Source: Mageeibacillus sp. UBA1212
Lineage (GTDB): Bacteria; Bacillota; Clostridia; UBA1212
Assembly (NCBI GenBank): GCA_002309655.1
Contig: DBXM01000002.1
Span: 24,217-88,216 of the forward strand
DNA: 64,000 bases
Reading direction: 5' to 3'
Position numbers and translations under genes: made by a program. Of the stretch, positions 1 to 8,524 are shown piece after piece (within the stretch, counting starts at the first letter, position 1; each line of letters starts with the position of its first letter). Below the pieces are notes generated by a model that saw only the letters and a list, made by a program, of their open reading frames with translations, searched no databases and was not told the DNA's origin.

Positions 1-115
1 TTATTAAATCTATTTCGTCGCGTTCAGGCTGGAAAATTCTCGTAACCTTACCGCCGACGGCGATGCCGGCAATTTCCCACGCCGCGCATCTTGCCGCGAT
101 TCCGTCAAATGCCAT
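1..115 (-). CDS. rqcH: RqcH/NFACT-family ribosome quality control protein (partial, N-terminus only)
   Basis: Only the first 38 codons are inside the window; the gene runs off the left edge. The start ATG at 115 follows an AGAGGC ribosome-binding site. The visible protein begins MAFDGIAARCA and continues with GGKVTRIFQPERDEI, which matches the N-terminal NFACT-N signature (MAFDG...GG+I.+I.QP..+E+) of RqcH, also called FbpA or fibronectin-binding protein. The family binds split 60S/50S-peptidyl-tRNA complexes and adds C-terminal alanine tails during ribosome rescue. It is the last visible gene of the def-to-rpe cluster, so co-transcription is likely. The call rests on the short N-terminus alone. 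Confidence 0.8.
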   Translation of the reverse strand, partial: MAFDGIAARCAAWEIAGIAVGGKVTRIFQPERDEIDLI

Positions 116-155
116 TGCTGCCTCTGTTCTTTAAGTTCACGCCTCGCCGGGAATG

Positions 156-1070
156 TCATTCCTCCGCTTGCGTATCGTTTTCGTTGTTTTCCGGGTCTTC
201 GACTGAAGAAGGTTCTTCCGCCGGCGCTTCTTCAACCGGTACTTCCGCAGCAGGTTCGGTGTTGTCCGCAAGGGGTTCGTTTGCAGGATTTTCCGCGTTT
301 TCCGGCTGTTTTTCCATCATTTCCGGCTGTTTTTCAGGAATCTCTTTCACGGGCTGCTCAGGTGCGACGTGGTCCCGCACCCGGCTCCGCGACAGCCTTC
401 CCGACAGAATGTCGTTGAACGACTCCGGGTCGTCCGCCGGCAGAATCATAATCTTCACTGCCTTACTCAGCTTTTCAAGCATCGACAGCGCCGCGCCGAA
501 CGTGTCCGCCCTCTCGGGAACAGGCATCGCCGGTACCAGGCCGTCAAGAACCGCCTTCCTGTCAGCGATTTCGGAGTTTCCCGTTTCGGTGAGAATGCAG
601 ATGCCGGCCAGCGGGGTCTTGGTGCTCTGGGTCTTCTGCCTCGACCACGGCGTCGAATAGATGAAGAACCTCCCGAGCTCGTTTCTGATCAGCGCGTAGG
701 AGTCGTCAATGACCTTCGCCTGTCCGCTCGCGGTGATCTCCTCAATGTACTCGTCGCGTTCCCCTTCCGACTCGGCCGTAACAACGTACGCGTTCGAACC
801 GATCTTCAGCGTTGTGCCTTTCAGCGCGAACCCGTCAAACTCGGACATGCACTCGAAAAAGCGCTCCGCCGAGAGCCTGAATTTCGCGTTTTCCTGGCTG
901 TAACCGGTGTATTTCTGGCAGAAAGTCTTGAGCTCGAGGTCCGTGATCTTGACGGTAATGTCGGGCTCGCACCTGAAATCGTACCTGAACGCGTCCGTGG
1001 TGCGGATGAGTTTTTTGCAGTCCGTATCGATTTTAGTATTTATATCGGCAATGCTTGTTTTAATAATCAT
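156..1070 (-). CDS. HPr-kinase/PEPCK-fold-like protein with degenerate P-loop and acidic proline-rich tail
   Basis: A 304-residue protein. Residues about 1-210 resemble the Clostridial HPr serine kinase/PEP carboxykinase-like family: start MIIKTSIADI, a 'FALKGTTLKIG.AYVV' strand before the P-loop, then 'VIDDSYALIRNELGRFFIYSTPWS' and 'PLAGICIL', where family members have ND-DKPA.R, YGTPWSGK and VPL..I..L. The expected GxxGxGKST P-loop is replaced by AESEGERDEY, so ATP binding by the usual mode is doubtful. From about residue 225 the chain is a low-complexity Pro/Glu/Ala tail. It lies between rpe and rqcH. The family link is inferred from memory of motifs; the function is unknown and the protein may be a pseudokinase. 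Confidence 0.55.
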   Translation of the reverse strand: MIIKTSIADINTKIDTDCKKLIRTTDAFRYDFRCEPDITVKITDLELKTFCQKYTGYSQENAKFRLSAERFFECMSEFDGFALKGTTLKIGSNAYVVTAESEGERDEYIEEITASGQAKVIDDSYALIRNELGRFFIYSTPWSRQKTQSTKTPLAGICILTETGNSEIADRKAVLDGLVPAMPVPERADTFGAALSMLEKLSKAVKIMILPADDPESFNDILSGRLSRSRVRDHVAPEQPVKEIPEKQPEMMEKQPENAENPANEPLADNTEPAAEVPVEEAPAEEPSSVEDPENNENDTQAEE

Positions 1071-1172
1071 TGTCCTGCTCCGTTTCGCAATCCGGCCGGC
1101 ATTCGTGAATTTCAGCCTACGAAAGCCGGTTTTGTCTTTAGTTAAAAATGATTCTGTATTTCTTGAAGCACG

Positions 1173-1817
1173 TCAGAATTTCAGAGAATTCACGGCGATT
1201 CCGAGGTCTTCGCTGCGGAAAAGGTACGACCCCGCGACAAGAATGTCCGCTCCCGCTCCGGCCGCCTTCCTCCCGGTTTCGGCGTTGATGCCGCCGTCCA
1301 CCTCAATAAGGAATTCCAGCCCGCGCCGCCTCCTGACGTCGGCGGCTCTCCTAATCTTGTCCGTCACACTGTCGATGTAACTCTGCCCGCCGAAGCCCGG
1401 GTTCACGGTCATCAAAAGAAGCAAATCCGCAACCGGAAGCACCTCTTCGACCGCGGTCAGCGGCGTTCCCGGATTGATCGCCACGCCCGCCTTCGCGCCG
1501 GTCGCCTTGATCTGGTGGAGCAGCCTGTCGAGGTGGTTGGTCGCCTCCGCGTGGACCGTAATGATGTCCGCGCCGGCGTTTCTGAAATCCTCCACGTAGC
1601 GTTCCGGATGTTCGATCATCAGGTGAACGTCGAACGGCGCCCTTCTCGAGGCGGAGACGCACTTTATAACAGGCGCCCCGAACGTGATGTTGGGCACGAA
1701 CGCGCCGTCCATTACATCGAGATGGATATAGTCGGAACCGGCCTGCACGGCACGGTAGATCTCATATCCCAGCTCCGAAAAATCGCATGAAAGCATTGAC
1801 GCTGCGACAAAGTTCAT
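1173..1817 (-). CDS. rpe: Ribulose-phosphate 3-epimerase
   Basis: Interconverts ribulose 5-phosphate and xylulose 5-phosphate in the pentose phosphate pathway. The 214-residue length is normal for this TIM barrel. Visible motifs are the N-terminal ASMLSCDF (normally PSILSADF), HLDVMDGAFVPNITFG with the metal-binding His and catalytic Asp, DVHLMIEHPE, MTVNPGFGGQ and the phosphate-binding EVDGGIN...AGADILVAGS. The ATG is preceded by GGAGGATAAT. It lies downstream of rsgA, as in many Firmicutes, where rpe follows the kinase/phosphatase/rsgA genes. The Ile/Pro substitutions in the first motif are mild and do not suggest loss of activity. Confidence 0.95.
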   Translation of the reverse strand: MNFVAASMLSCDFSELGYEIYRAVQAGSDYIHLDVMDGAFVPNITFGAPVIKCVSASRRAPFDVHLMIEHPERYVEDFRNAGADIITVHAEATNHLDRLLHQIKATGAKAGVAINPGTPLTAVEEVLPVADLLLLMTVNPGFGGQSYIDSVTDKIRRAADVRRRRGLEFLIEVDGGINAETGRKAAGAGADILVAGSYLFRSEDLGIAVNSLKF

Positions 1818-1887
1818 ATTATCCTCCGCTGATGTCTTAACGCACTCCTTAACGCACTTCTTATTAAGAGACCGTTATAGGCGCTTA

Positions 1888-2781
1888 CTACTTGTATTTG
1901 TTTCTGTCCCGCTCCTTGAGCTCCGCGTAGATTTTCAGATACCGCTCGTACCTTCCCGCGGACATCTCGCCGTCACTTAAAAGCCCCTCGACGAAGCACC
2001 CCGGCTCGCCCGTGTGGCTGCAGTCCTGGAACCTGCACGCCGCGTTTTCGCGCCTCATCTCCGGATAGAAGCCGGACAGTTCCCTGCTCTCGAAATCCAT
2101 CGCGTCGAAAAGGCTGAACCCCGGTGAGTCGATCAGAAACCGTCCGTTCCCGATCTCGAACATCTCCGAGTGGCGGGTCGTGTGTTTGCCGCGTTCGATC
2201 TTTTTCGTGAGCTCGCCTGTGGTCATCGCCTCTTTTGACAGAAGCCGGTTCGTGAGCGTCGACTTGCCGACGCCGGACTGACCCGACAGCACCGTGACCC
2301 CTTCGGGAAGCGCATTCTTGACCGTTTCCGCCTCTTCCGCGGACCTTTCACCTGTCATCGACACCGCGAAAACGCCGAAGTCGACGCAGTTTTTGTACTG
2401 ATTTTTGATATCCTCGGCCGCCTCTCCGTCACGGTCCGCCTTGTTGATGACGAGCATCGTGCCGATGCCCTTGGACACCGAGACCGCCATCAGCTTGTCG
2501 AGAAGCAGCAGATCCGGCTTGGGGTTCGCGGCGGCGATAATGAAGAGCGCGCAGTCGACGTTCGCGACCGCGGGGCGCACGAGGGAATTCTTTCGCGGCA
2601 GAATATCGGAAATCACGTAGTCCGAAGTCTCGCCGCCGTCCTTCGAGAGGATCACGTTGTCGCCGATCATCGGCTTGACCGCGTTTTTCCGGAAAATGCC
2701 GCGCGGCTTCGCGTAAATATTCCCCGCCGGCGTGGCGACGCAGTAGAGCCCGCCTATTCCCTTGACAATCTTTCCGTTCAA
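1888..2781 (-). CDS. rsgA: Ribosome small subunit-dependent GTPase A
   Basis: Circularly permuted GTPase that assists late 30S maturation. An N-terminal OB fold (about residues 1-70) precedes the GTPase domain with G4 (NKAD, about residue 112), G1 (GQSGVGKST, about 167) and G3 (DSPGF). The C-terminal zinc-binding segment has the family pattern CRFQDCSHTGEPGC. The length of 297 residues is typical. The start is TTG at 2781, with a GGAG site about 11 bases upstream; no nearer ATG gives a full OB fold. It sits directly after the PASTA kinase, the standard order in Firmicutes, where RsgA is also a known target of that kinase. Confidence 0.95.
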   Translation of the reverse strand: MNGKIVKGIGGLYCVATPAGNIYAKPRGIFRKNAVKPMIGDNVILSKDGGETSDYVISDILPRKNSLVRPAVANVDCALFIIAAANPKPDLLLLDKLMAVSVSKGIGTMLVINKADRDGEAAEDIKNQYKNCVDFGVFAVSMTGERSAEEAETVKNALPEGVTVLSGQSGVGKSTLTNRLLSKEAMTTGELTKKIERGKHTTRHSEMFEIGNGRFLIDSPGFSLFDAMDFESRELSGFYPEMRRENAACRFQDCSHTGEPGCFVEGLLSDGEMSAGRYERYLKIYAELKERDRNKYK

Positions 2782-2838
2782 GCTTTAATTATCTCCTCAA
2801 AACGCACGAAAATTCACGGTATAAACCCGGATCGACTT

Positions 2839-5352
2839 TTACGGATTAGACCCCTTCGGCGTCGCGGAAGGCGTGGGAGTCGGTGAAGGCGTAGTCGTGG
2901 GCTCCTCTGTCGGAACCGGCGTCGGAACCATCTGCTCCTTCGTCCTGTTCACAATGCGCATTTCGTAAACGTTCCTGACGTCGTTCAGGTAGATGTACAT
3001 TTTCGTCTCGGTCTCGCCCCAGTTGAACGGAACGGGAATCTCGAGTGGGAATTCCTCCTCGCGAACGTTGCTGAAGGAAGTCATCAGCTTGTCGCCGTTC
3101 TGGAGCACGAAATCGACCTTCACCAGCGCAACGGCGCCCCGCGAGAGCCTGTCGTACGGACATTCGAGCGTTACAGTGACCGGAACTGAAACTCTGTCGA
3201 GTTCAGCTTTGTCGTAAAAATAGAGGAAAACTTCGGATCCGCGGTACACCTCGGTGCCTGCCGGCGGGTACTGCGCCACAACGTACATCTCCGCCTTGTA
3301 CGGGTTCGGCGTCGCGGTCGGAGTGGGCGTGGGCGTGTCGGTCGGCTCAGGCGTGTCGGTCGGAACTTCTGTCGGCGTCTCGGTGGGCGTCTCGGCCGGC
3401 TCCCCGGTTTCGGTCGGCTCCTCGGTATCCCCTGCGGGTTTCTTCGTGGGCTCTTCCGTCGGCTCCGGCGTGTCCGTGGGCTCCTCGGTGGGCTCCGGTG
3501 TCGGCGTAGGCGTGGGCGTCGGTGTCGCAAAATAGATCGAGATGTCCTCGCCCGGGTTCGGGTACATTCCGCCGACCTTCAGACCGGAGTTCACGACCAT
3601 CTGATACGCCTCGGAATAGGTCATCGGCTGGTCCGCCGTCCCTACGAGATTCGGCACCACGACGTAGTCGCCGACGTTCCCCATGCTTACGTAAAGCGTC
3701 ACAGTGTCGCCTTTTTTGACAGTTTCGCCCGCGGAAGGCTTCATTTTCAGAACGGTTCCGGTTCCCTGGGTGCCGGGCACCTCGACCTCTTCGACGTTCA
3801 GTCCGAGATTTTCGAGTGCGCCGCGGGCGATCCTGGAGGACCTTCCCGTGTAGTCGGTGAGAATTTCCGAGTCTTTTTCAAGAATGACGTTAAGCGTGAT
3901 CGTGTCGCCCTTCGTCAGCTCGGTGCCCTCGGTAATGTTCTGAGTGAGAACGTAGCCCGACGGATAGATGTCCGACTCGACCCTGACGATCTTGCACGCG
4001 ATACCGTTGTCGGAGAGCATCTTGACGATATCCGACGCCGGGTAGCCCTCGTAGTTCTGAACGATATAGGTCTTTTCGATTTCGCCCGCGTTGTTTTGGA
4101 GCTTGTTGTCCTTGTAGTAGTTGATCAGGAACCAGATGATTCCCGCGGCCGCGAAGATTGCGATAACATACACGAACGCGGTCAGCACCACTGCGCCGGC
4201 CCTTCCGCGCTTTCTGCCGCGGTTGTCCTCTTCCTCTTCTTCGGGGTTTTCCTCGTAGGCTGAAACGTCGCCGGAGACGGAGCTTGAAACCTTCGCGGTC
4301 TTGTCCTTTTTCTCCTTCACGGTCCGCTCGCCGCCGTCGTTTTTACCGTTGCCGGTGCCGGTTTTGGCGGTTTTTGCGGCTGCTGCGGCTTTTGCCTGAT
4401 TTTCGGCCTTGTTCGGGTCCTTTTTGACGCGTTTGTGCGCGTTTTCCGCCTTCGCGAGCGCGCTGTCCTCGGAAATGATACCGTTGTCGACCATGTACTG
4501 CGCCGGCACGAGAATCTGATCCGGGTCCTTTACGGCAATGTTCAGCGCCTGGAGCATGTCCTCCGCGGTCTGGAAGCGCTTGTTCACCTCGCGCATCGTC
4601 GCCACGACGACCACGTCGCTGATTGCTCTCGGAACCGACTCGTCCACCACGCACGCGGGAATCACGTTGTTGTTCGTGTGCTTCATCGCGATGGCGTAGT
4701 TCGTGCTTCCGTCGAACGGCACGGCGCCCACCAGCATTTCATAGAACGTGATTCCGAGCGAGTAGATGTCGCTCCTGACATCTACCGTTCCGTTTCTCGC
4801 CTGCTCCGGCGACATATAATAGACCGAGCACGCGCCGTCGGCCGCAACGATCGTATTCGTGTTCGCACTCGTCTCCGCGATGCCGAAGTCGGTCAGCGTG
4901 ACGTGCTTTTTCTCGTCGACAAGAATGTTCTGCGGCTTGATGTCCTTGTGGATCACTCCGTGGGAGTGCGTATAGCAAAGAGCCGCCAGCACCTGCCTGA
5001 TAATGTCCACGCAGTCGCGCCATTCAAGCGCTCCGCCCTGCGCGATAAGATCGTCCAGCGTCACGCCGTCGATCTTCTCCATGGCGATGTAGTGGCAGCC
5101 CTCGTAGTGGCCCAGCCCGTAAACCTTGACTATGTTCGGATGGTGGAGGTTGCTGACGTTCGACGCCTCTCTCTGAAGCCGCTCGACCTGCTCCGCGTCC
5201 CTCGAAAAATCGCTTTTAAGAACCTTCAGCGCCACGTCGATACCGAGAACGATATCCTTCGCCTCGTAAACAACAGACATGCCGCCCGCTCCGATCAGCC
5301 GGCCGACTTCGTACCTGTCGTTGAGTATGGTTCCTTCGTTGATTATATCCAT
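2839..5352 (-). CDS. prkC: PASTA-domain Ser/Thr protein kinase (PrkC/Stk1 type)
   Basis: A 837-residue membrane kinase that senses cell-wall muropeptides. The kinase domain occupies residues 1-270: glycine loop GAGGMS (21-26), catalytic Lys43, catalytic loop HKDIKPQN (135-142, so non-RD: Lys replaces the usual Arg before Asp137), DFG (155-157), SPEQ. A basic/acidic linker precedes one membrane segment near 388-416. Outside are two complete PASTA repeats and a third, beginning VVPNLVG, that is split by about 85 residues of Thr/Pro/Glu repeats before its C-terminal half (AQYPPAGTEVYRGSEV). A last segment of about 100 residues ends in another Thr/Pro-rich tail. The PP2C phosphatase gene lies just upstream and rsgA just downstream. 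Confidence 0.93.
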   Translation of the reverse strand: MDIINEGTILNDRYEVGRLIGAGGMSVVYEAKDIVLGIDVALKVLKSDFSRDAEQVERLQREASNVSNLHHPNIVKVYGLGHYEGCHYIAMEKIDGVTLDDLIAQGGALEWRDCVDIIRQVLAALCYTHSHGVIHKDIKPQNILVDEKKHVTLTDFGIAETSANTNTIVAADGACSVYYMSPEQARNGTVDVRSDIYSLGITFYEMLVGAVPFDGSTNYAIAMKHTNNNVIPACVVDESVPRAISDVVVVATMREVNKRFQTAEDMLQALNIAVKDPDQILVPAQYMVDNGIISEDSALAKAENAHKRVKKDPNKAENQAKAAAAAKTAKTGTGNGKNDGGERTVKEKKDKTAKVSSSVSGDVSAYEENPEEEEEDNRGRKRGRAGAVVLTAFVYVIAIFAAAGIIWFLINYYKDNKLQNNAGEIEKTYIVQNYEGYPASDIVKMLSDNGIACKIVRVESDIYPSGYVLTQNITEGTELTKGDTITLNVILEKDSEILTDYTGRSSRIARGALENLGLNVEEVEVPGTQGTGTVLKMKPSAGETVKKGDTVTLYVSMGNVGDYVVVPNLVGTADQPMTYSEAYQMVVNSGLKVGGMYPNPGEDISIYFATPTPTPTPTPEPTEEPTDTPEPTEEPTKKPAGDTEEPTETGEPAETPTETPTEVPTDTPEPTDTPTPTPTATPNPYKAEMYVVAQYPPAGTEVYRGSEVFLYFYDKAELDRVSVPVTVTLECPYDRLSRGAVALVKVDFVLQNGDKLMTSFSNVREEEFPLEIPVPFNWGETETKMYIYLNDVRNVYEMRIVNRTKEQMVPTPVPTEEPTTTPSPTPTPSATPKGSNP

Positions 5353-5397
5353 AAAACTTCACCCTGCGGCGTCCTTGTTAAGGTTTCGCCTGCAATC

Positions 5398-6144
5398 TTA
5401 CATTTTTACCGCCGCGACCGTAATGTCGTCCTCGCTTCCGCAACCGAGTGCGGTATAGACGAGCGCTTCGCACATTCTGTCCATACGCTTTCCCGAATTG
5501 TCGGAGATCACCGAGTAGAGCTCGACCGGATCAACCGCGGCCGACAGCCCGTCGCTGCAAAGCAGGAAAATGTCTCCTCTTTTGTGTTCGACTTCGTAGC
5601 AGTCCGGCTCGGTGCAGCCGATCTTTGCCAGGAAGCCCATTGCCTTTGTGACGGCGTTGTTGAAAAGGTACTTCCGCGTCTCTTCGGGCGTGTACCCCTT
5701 CTCTATCATCAGCTGCGCGACCGAATGGTCTCTCGTCACCTGAAGAAGCCTGCCGCCGTCGAAGTGGTAGCATCTGCTGTCGCCCACGTTGCAGACGACC
5801 GCGTTGTTTTCGCTCTCTATCACGGCGAGAAGCACGAGCGTCGCGCCCATGTTTTTGCAAAGAATGTCATCCGCCGCGTGTTTTGTAATGTCCGAATCGA
5901 CAGAAACCACCGTCTCCGTAAGGAATTCGCGCAAATGCTCGACGCCGCCGTACGTGTACTTCGAGGCGGCGGCGCAGATACCGTCAACGGTCATCCGGCT
6001 GGCAACGTCGCCTGCCAGGTGGCCGCCCATTCCGTCGGACACAACCAGGAATTTCACGAGTCCGTCAGCGGATACCGTTCCGCCGAAGCTGTCCTCGTTG
6101 ACTCTCTTTTTGTATCCCGTCCTGCTGATCGCAAAACTGTCCAT
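5398..6144 (-). CDS. prpC: PP2C-type Ser/Thr phosphatase (PrpC/Stp)
   Basis: Counterpart of the PASTA kinase; it removes phosphate from kinase targets using two metal ions. The 248-residue protein carries the PPM motifs RVNEDS (residues 14-19), SDGMGGHLAGD, VGDSRCY, RDHSVAQ, LLCSDGLS and the final DDITV, which supply the metal-binding aspartates. The start at 6144 was chosen because an AAAGGAGGCG site lies just upstream and the protein then begins MDSFAISRTG as in the family; the open frame continues 84 codons further upstream without a plausible sequence. It is the first gene after a promoter at 6368-6396 and so probably heads a sub-operon with the kinase. Confidence 0.95.
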   Translation of the reverse strand: MDSFAISRTGYKKRVNEDSFGGTVSADGLVKFLVVSDGMGGHLAGDVASRMTVDGICAAASKYTYGGVEHLREFLTETVVSVDSDITKHAADDILCKNMGATLVLLAVIESENNAVVCNVGDSRCYHFDGGRLLQVTRDHSVAQLMIEKGYTPEETRKYLFNNAVTKAMGFLAKIGCTEPDCYEVEHKRGDIFLLCSDGLSAAVDPVELYSVISDNSGKRMDRMCEALVYTALGCGSEDDITVAAVKM

Positions 6145-6367
6145 GAATGGCGCCTCCTTTCCGGAACGTCCGTGCCGTGCTTCCGCATCGTGAACGGTCC
6201 CGGGAGCGGTCCCGCAAGCCAAAGCCTGTTCCGGCCTGCCGCGGGAAGATCTGTCTCTTCTTTTCGCATTACCTCTTTCTCTTTTGTAAATTGCGTCCGC
6301 CTTTGAAGTCTTCGTCTCCGCCCCATTGCGAACGCCTGCGCGCTTAATATGTGCGCTGTAATATTTT
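6145..6367 (-). other. Long gene-free leader of the phosphatase-kinase operon
   Basis: Between the -10 box at 6368-6373 and the phosphatase start at 6144 there are about 220 bases without a convincing gene. On the minus strand the leader is purine-rich near 6280 and contains a GC-rich inverted repeat near 6200-6230 (gcgggaccgctcccg). No T-box, riboswitch or attenuator pattern that I know was recognised. The rest of the gap, to the end of rlmN at 6458, is AT-rich upstream sequence. Confidence 0.4.
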
Positions 6368-6396
6368 ATTATACACAACGCGCGCCCGTTTAACAA
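6368..6396 (-). promoter_or_regulatory. Sigma-A promoter of the PP2C/PASTA-kinase genes
   Basis: Minus strand: TTGTTA (6391-6396), a 17-base spacer, and TATAAT (6368-6373). This would start transcription inside the def-fmt-rlmN cluster and drive the phosphatase, kinase and downstream genes separately. Confidence 0.7.
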
Positions 6397-6457
6397 TCGG
6401 ATTTTCGCCCTGATTTAGCGAAAATATTCTGTTTCCGGCGGTTTTCGGGAATGAATT

Positions 6458-7558
6458 TCAGCCGTTGTCCGGTTTTTCTATCACTGTTTCAGCCACTCCG
6501 GCCGTTTTTGCCGCTTCCGCCGCCTTCCGTTCCTCCGCGGTCTGCTTCCTCAACTGCCCGCACGCGGCGTCGATGTCACGTCCGAGTTCGCGCCTGACCG
6601 TCACCGACACGCCCTGCGCATCCAGCAGTCCCGCGAACCGCTCGATGTTCTTCCTGTCCGGCCGCTCGAAGCCCGTTCCCGAGACCTTGTTGACCGGAAT
6701 CAGATTCACGTGGCAGAGCTTCAGTTTCTTCATCCTCGCCGCGAGCTCGTCCGCGTGCCGCTTGGAGTCGTTCACGCCCGCAATCAGCGCGTACTCGAAC
6801 GTGATCCTGCGCTTCGTTTTTTCGGTGTAGTACCTGCACGCCTCGAAAAGCTCGTCCAGCGGATATTTTTTGTTGATCGGCATGATCTTCGAGCGCTCGC
6901 TGTCGAACGGGTTGTGAAGCGAGACCGACAGCGTGACCGGCAGCTTCTCGTCCGCCAGAGTGTAGATTTTGGGAACGATTCCGCACGTCGACACCGAGAT
7001 CTTCCTCGCGCCGACGTTCAGCCCTTCGTCCGCCGTCACCCGCCTCAGGAACTTCACGACGTTGTCGTAATTGTCCAGCGGCTCGCCGATGCCCATGATC
7101 ACGATGTGCCCGATCCTGACGTTTTCGTGCTTCTGGACCGCGATCACCTGCCCCAGGATCTCTCCCGCCGACAGGCTTCTCGAGAACGGAATTCCCGTCG
7201 AGGCGCAGAACCTGCACCCCATTTTGCAGCCCGCCTGCGACGAAATGCACACCGAGTAGCCGTAGCTGTACTTCATCAGAACGCTCTCCACCAGCACGCC
7301 GTCCTCCTGTTCGAAAAGGAACTTCACCGTGCCGTCGAGCTGCGAGCGCTTCACGTCCGCCACCTCCGGAATACCCGTCACCGCGCACTCCGCGAGCATG
7401 GCGCGAACGTCCTTCGAAAGGTTTGTCATCTCCTCGAAGGAAGCGCCGGCCGTCAGCCGCTCCGCTATCTGTTTTGCCCTGTATTTAGGTAAATTCTTTG
7501 ACGCCACGAACTCCTCGAGTTCATGCGTGTCAAGGTCGAGCAGTCTGATTTTTTCCAA
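6458..7558 (-). CDS. rlmN: Dual-specificity 23S rRNA/tRNA adenine C2-methyltransferase RlmN
   Basis: Radical SAM enzyme that methylates A2503 of 23S rRNA and A37 of tRNAs. The 366-residue protein has the N-terminal accessory domain, the [4Fe-4S]-binding CKMGCRFCAST motif (C-x3-C-x2-C), the GIGEPLDNYDNV segment that contacts SAM, SLHNPFDSERSKIMPINKKYP, and a conserved Cys in DAACGQL needed for methyl transfer. A tail of about 30 residues rich in Ala and Lys extends past the usual end. The start is TTG at 7558 with only a weak purine-rich site. It lies 15 bases after fmt, in the usual Firmicutes order (minus rsmB). Confidence 0.95.
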   Translation of the reverse strand: MEKIRLLDLDTHELEEFVASKNLPKYRAKQIAERLTAGASFEEMTNLSKDVRAMLAECAVTGIPEVADVKRSQLDGTVKFLFEQEDGVLVESVLMKYSYGYSVCISSQAGCKMGCRFCASTGIPFSRSLSAGEILGQVIAVQKHENVRIGHIVIMGIGEPLDNYDNVVKFLRRVTADEGLNVGARKISVSTCGIVPKIYTLADEKLPVTLSVSLHNPFDSERSKIMPINKKYPLDELFEACRYYTEKTKRRITFEYALIAGVNDSKRHADELAARMKKLKLCHVNLIPVNKVSGTGFERPDRKNIERFAGLLDAQGVSVTVRRELGRDIDAACGQLRKQTAEERKAAEAAKTAGVAETVIEKPDNG

Positions 7559-7573
7559 AGCAAGTCTTCTTTC

Positions 7574-8506
7574 TTATTTCCCGAAAACGCCCTCCAGCGT
7601 GTGCCCGTTCAAATACGCGCCCACCGGCATTCTCTTCGAATTTTCCCGCTGGATCTCCAGCACCTCCACCGCGCCCGAGCCGCACGCCACCGTCACCGAG
7701 TTCTTCCCGATGACCGCGATCCGGCCGGGTTCGGCCCCCGGAAAACCGCCCTTGCAGATTTTCGTTTTCCTGATCTTGAAGCACTCGCCGTCCAGGAACG
7801 TGAACGCCCCCGGAACCGGTTCGCACCCCCTCACCAGGTCGTGAACTTCCTGCGCGGATTTTGTCCAGTCGATAAGTCCGTCCTCTTTTTCGACGGTCTT
7901 CGCGTAAGTTGCCAGCGAGTCGTCCTGCGGCACCGGCGTGACCGTCCCGTCCATGAGTCCGTTCAGCGTTTCGACGATAAGCCTCGCCCCCACTGGCGCC
8001 AGCGCATCGTGAAGCTCGCCGGTGGTCATATCAGGCCCGATCTCCACCTTTTCCGACAGCAGCATCGCGCCTGTGTCCATTCCCGCGTCGGTCAGCATCG
8101 TCGTGACGCCGGTCTCCTTTTCGCCGTTCATCACCGCGCGCCAGATCGGAGCCGCCCCCCGGTATGCCGGAAGAAGGCTCGCGTGAACGTTCACGGTCCC
8201 GTATCTGGGAATGTCCAACACCTCCTGCGGCAGAATCTTCCCGTACGCGCACGTCACGAAAAAGTCGCATTTGTACTTTCCGATCTCCTCGAGAAACTCG
8301 GGCGTTTTCACTTTTTCCGGCGAAAGAACCGGAATTCCGCGCTTTTCCGCCTCGATTTTGACCGGACTCTTCGTCACCTTCCCGCCGCGCCCCTTGGGCT
8401 TGTCCGCCTTCGTGACGCACAGAATCACGTTGAAGTTGTCGCACAGCGCCTCCAGCACCGGAAGCGCGAAATCGGGTGTTCCCATAAAAACAATGTCAAG
8501 AGCCAC
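7574..8506 (-). CDS. fmt: Methionyl-tRNA formyltransferase
   Basis: Formylates initiator Met-tRNA using 10-formyltetrahydrofolate. Visible are the N-terminal Rossmann start DIVFMGTPDFALPVLEAL, the SLLPAYRGAAPIWRAVMNGE active-site block (Asn/His/Asp catalytic triad region with VNVHASLLP) and the C-terminal OB-like domain. The GTG at 8506 is preferred because GGGGGTGAT lies 7 bases before it and the product then begins (M)ALDIVFMGTP; another in-frame GTG at 8518 would add four residues. The product is about 310 residues, normal for the family. It is coupled to def, whose stop is 18 bases upstream. Confidence 0.95.
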   Translation of the reverse strand: MALDIVFMGTPDFALPVLEALCDNFNVILCVTKADKPKGRGGKVTKSPVKIEAEKRGIPVLSPEKVKTPEFLEEIGKYKCDFFVTCAYGKILPQEVLDIPRYGTVNVHASLLPAYRGAAPIWRAVMNGEKETGVTTMLTDAGMDTGAMLLSEKVEIGPDMTTGELHDALAPVGARLIVETLNGLMDGTVTPVPQDDSLATYAKTVEKEDGLIDWTKSAQEVHDLVRGCEPVPGAFTFLDGECFKIRKTKICKGGFPGAEPGRIAVIGKNSVTVACGSGAVEVLEIQRENSKRMPVGAYLNGHTLEGVFGK

Positions 8507-8524
8507 CGCGCCGATCACCCCCGG

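Noticed and set aside
3254..3535. Plus-strand frame encoding Val-Gly-Ser repeats
   Set aside because: Exact antisense of the Thr/Pro tract in the kinase gene.
4435..6306. A 623-codon open frame on the plus strand opposite the kinase/phosphatase genes
   Set aside because: Arg/His/Val-rich composition, no ribosome-binding site, and full overlap with two well-recognised genes; it results from high GC and codon bias of the opposite strand.
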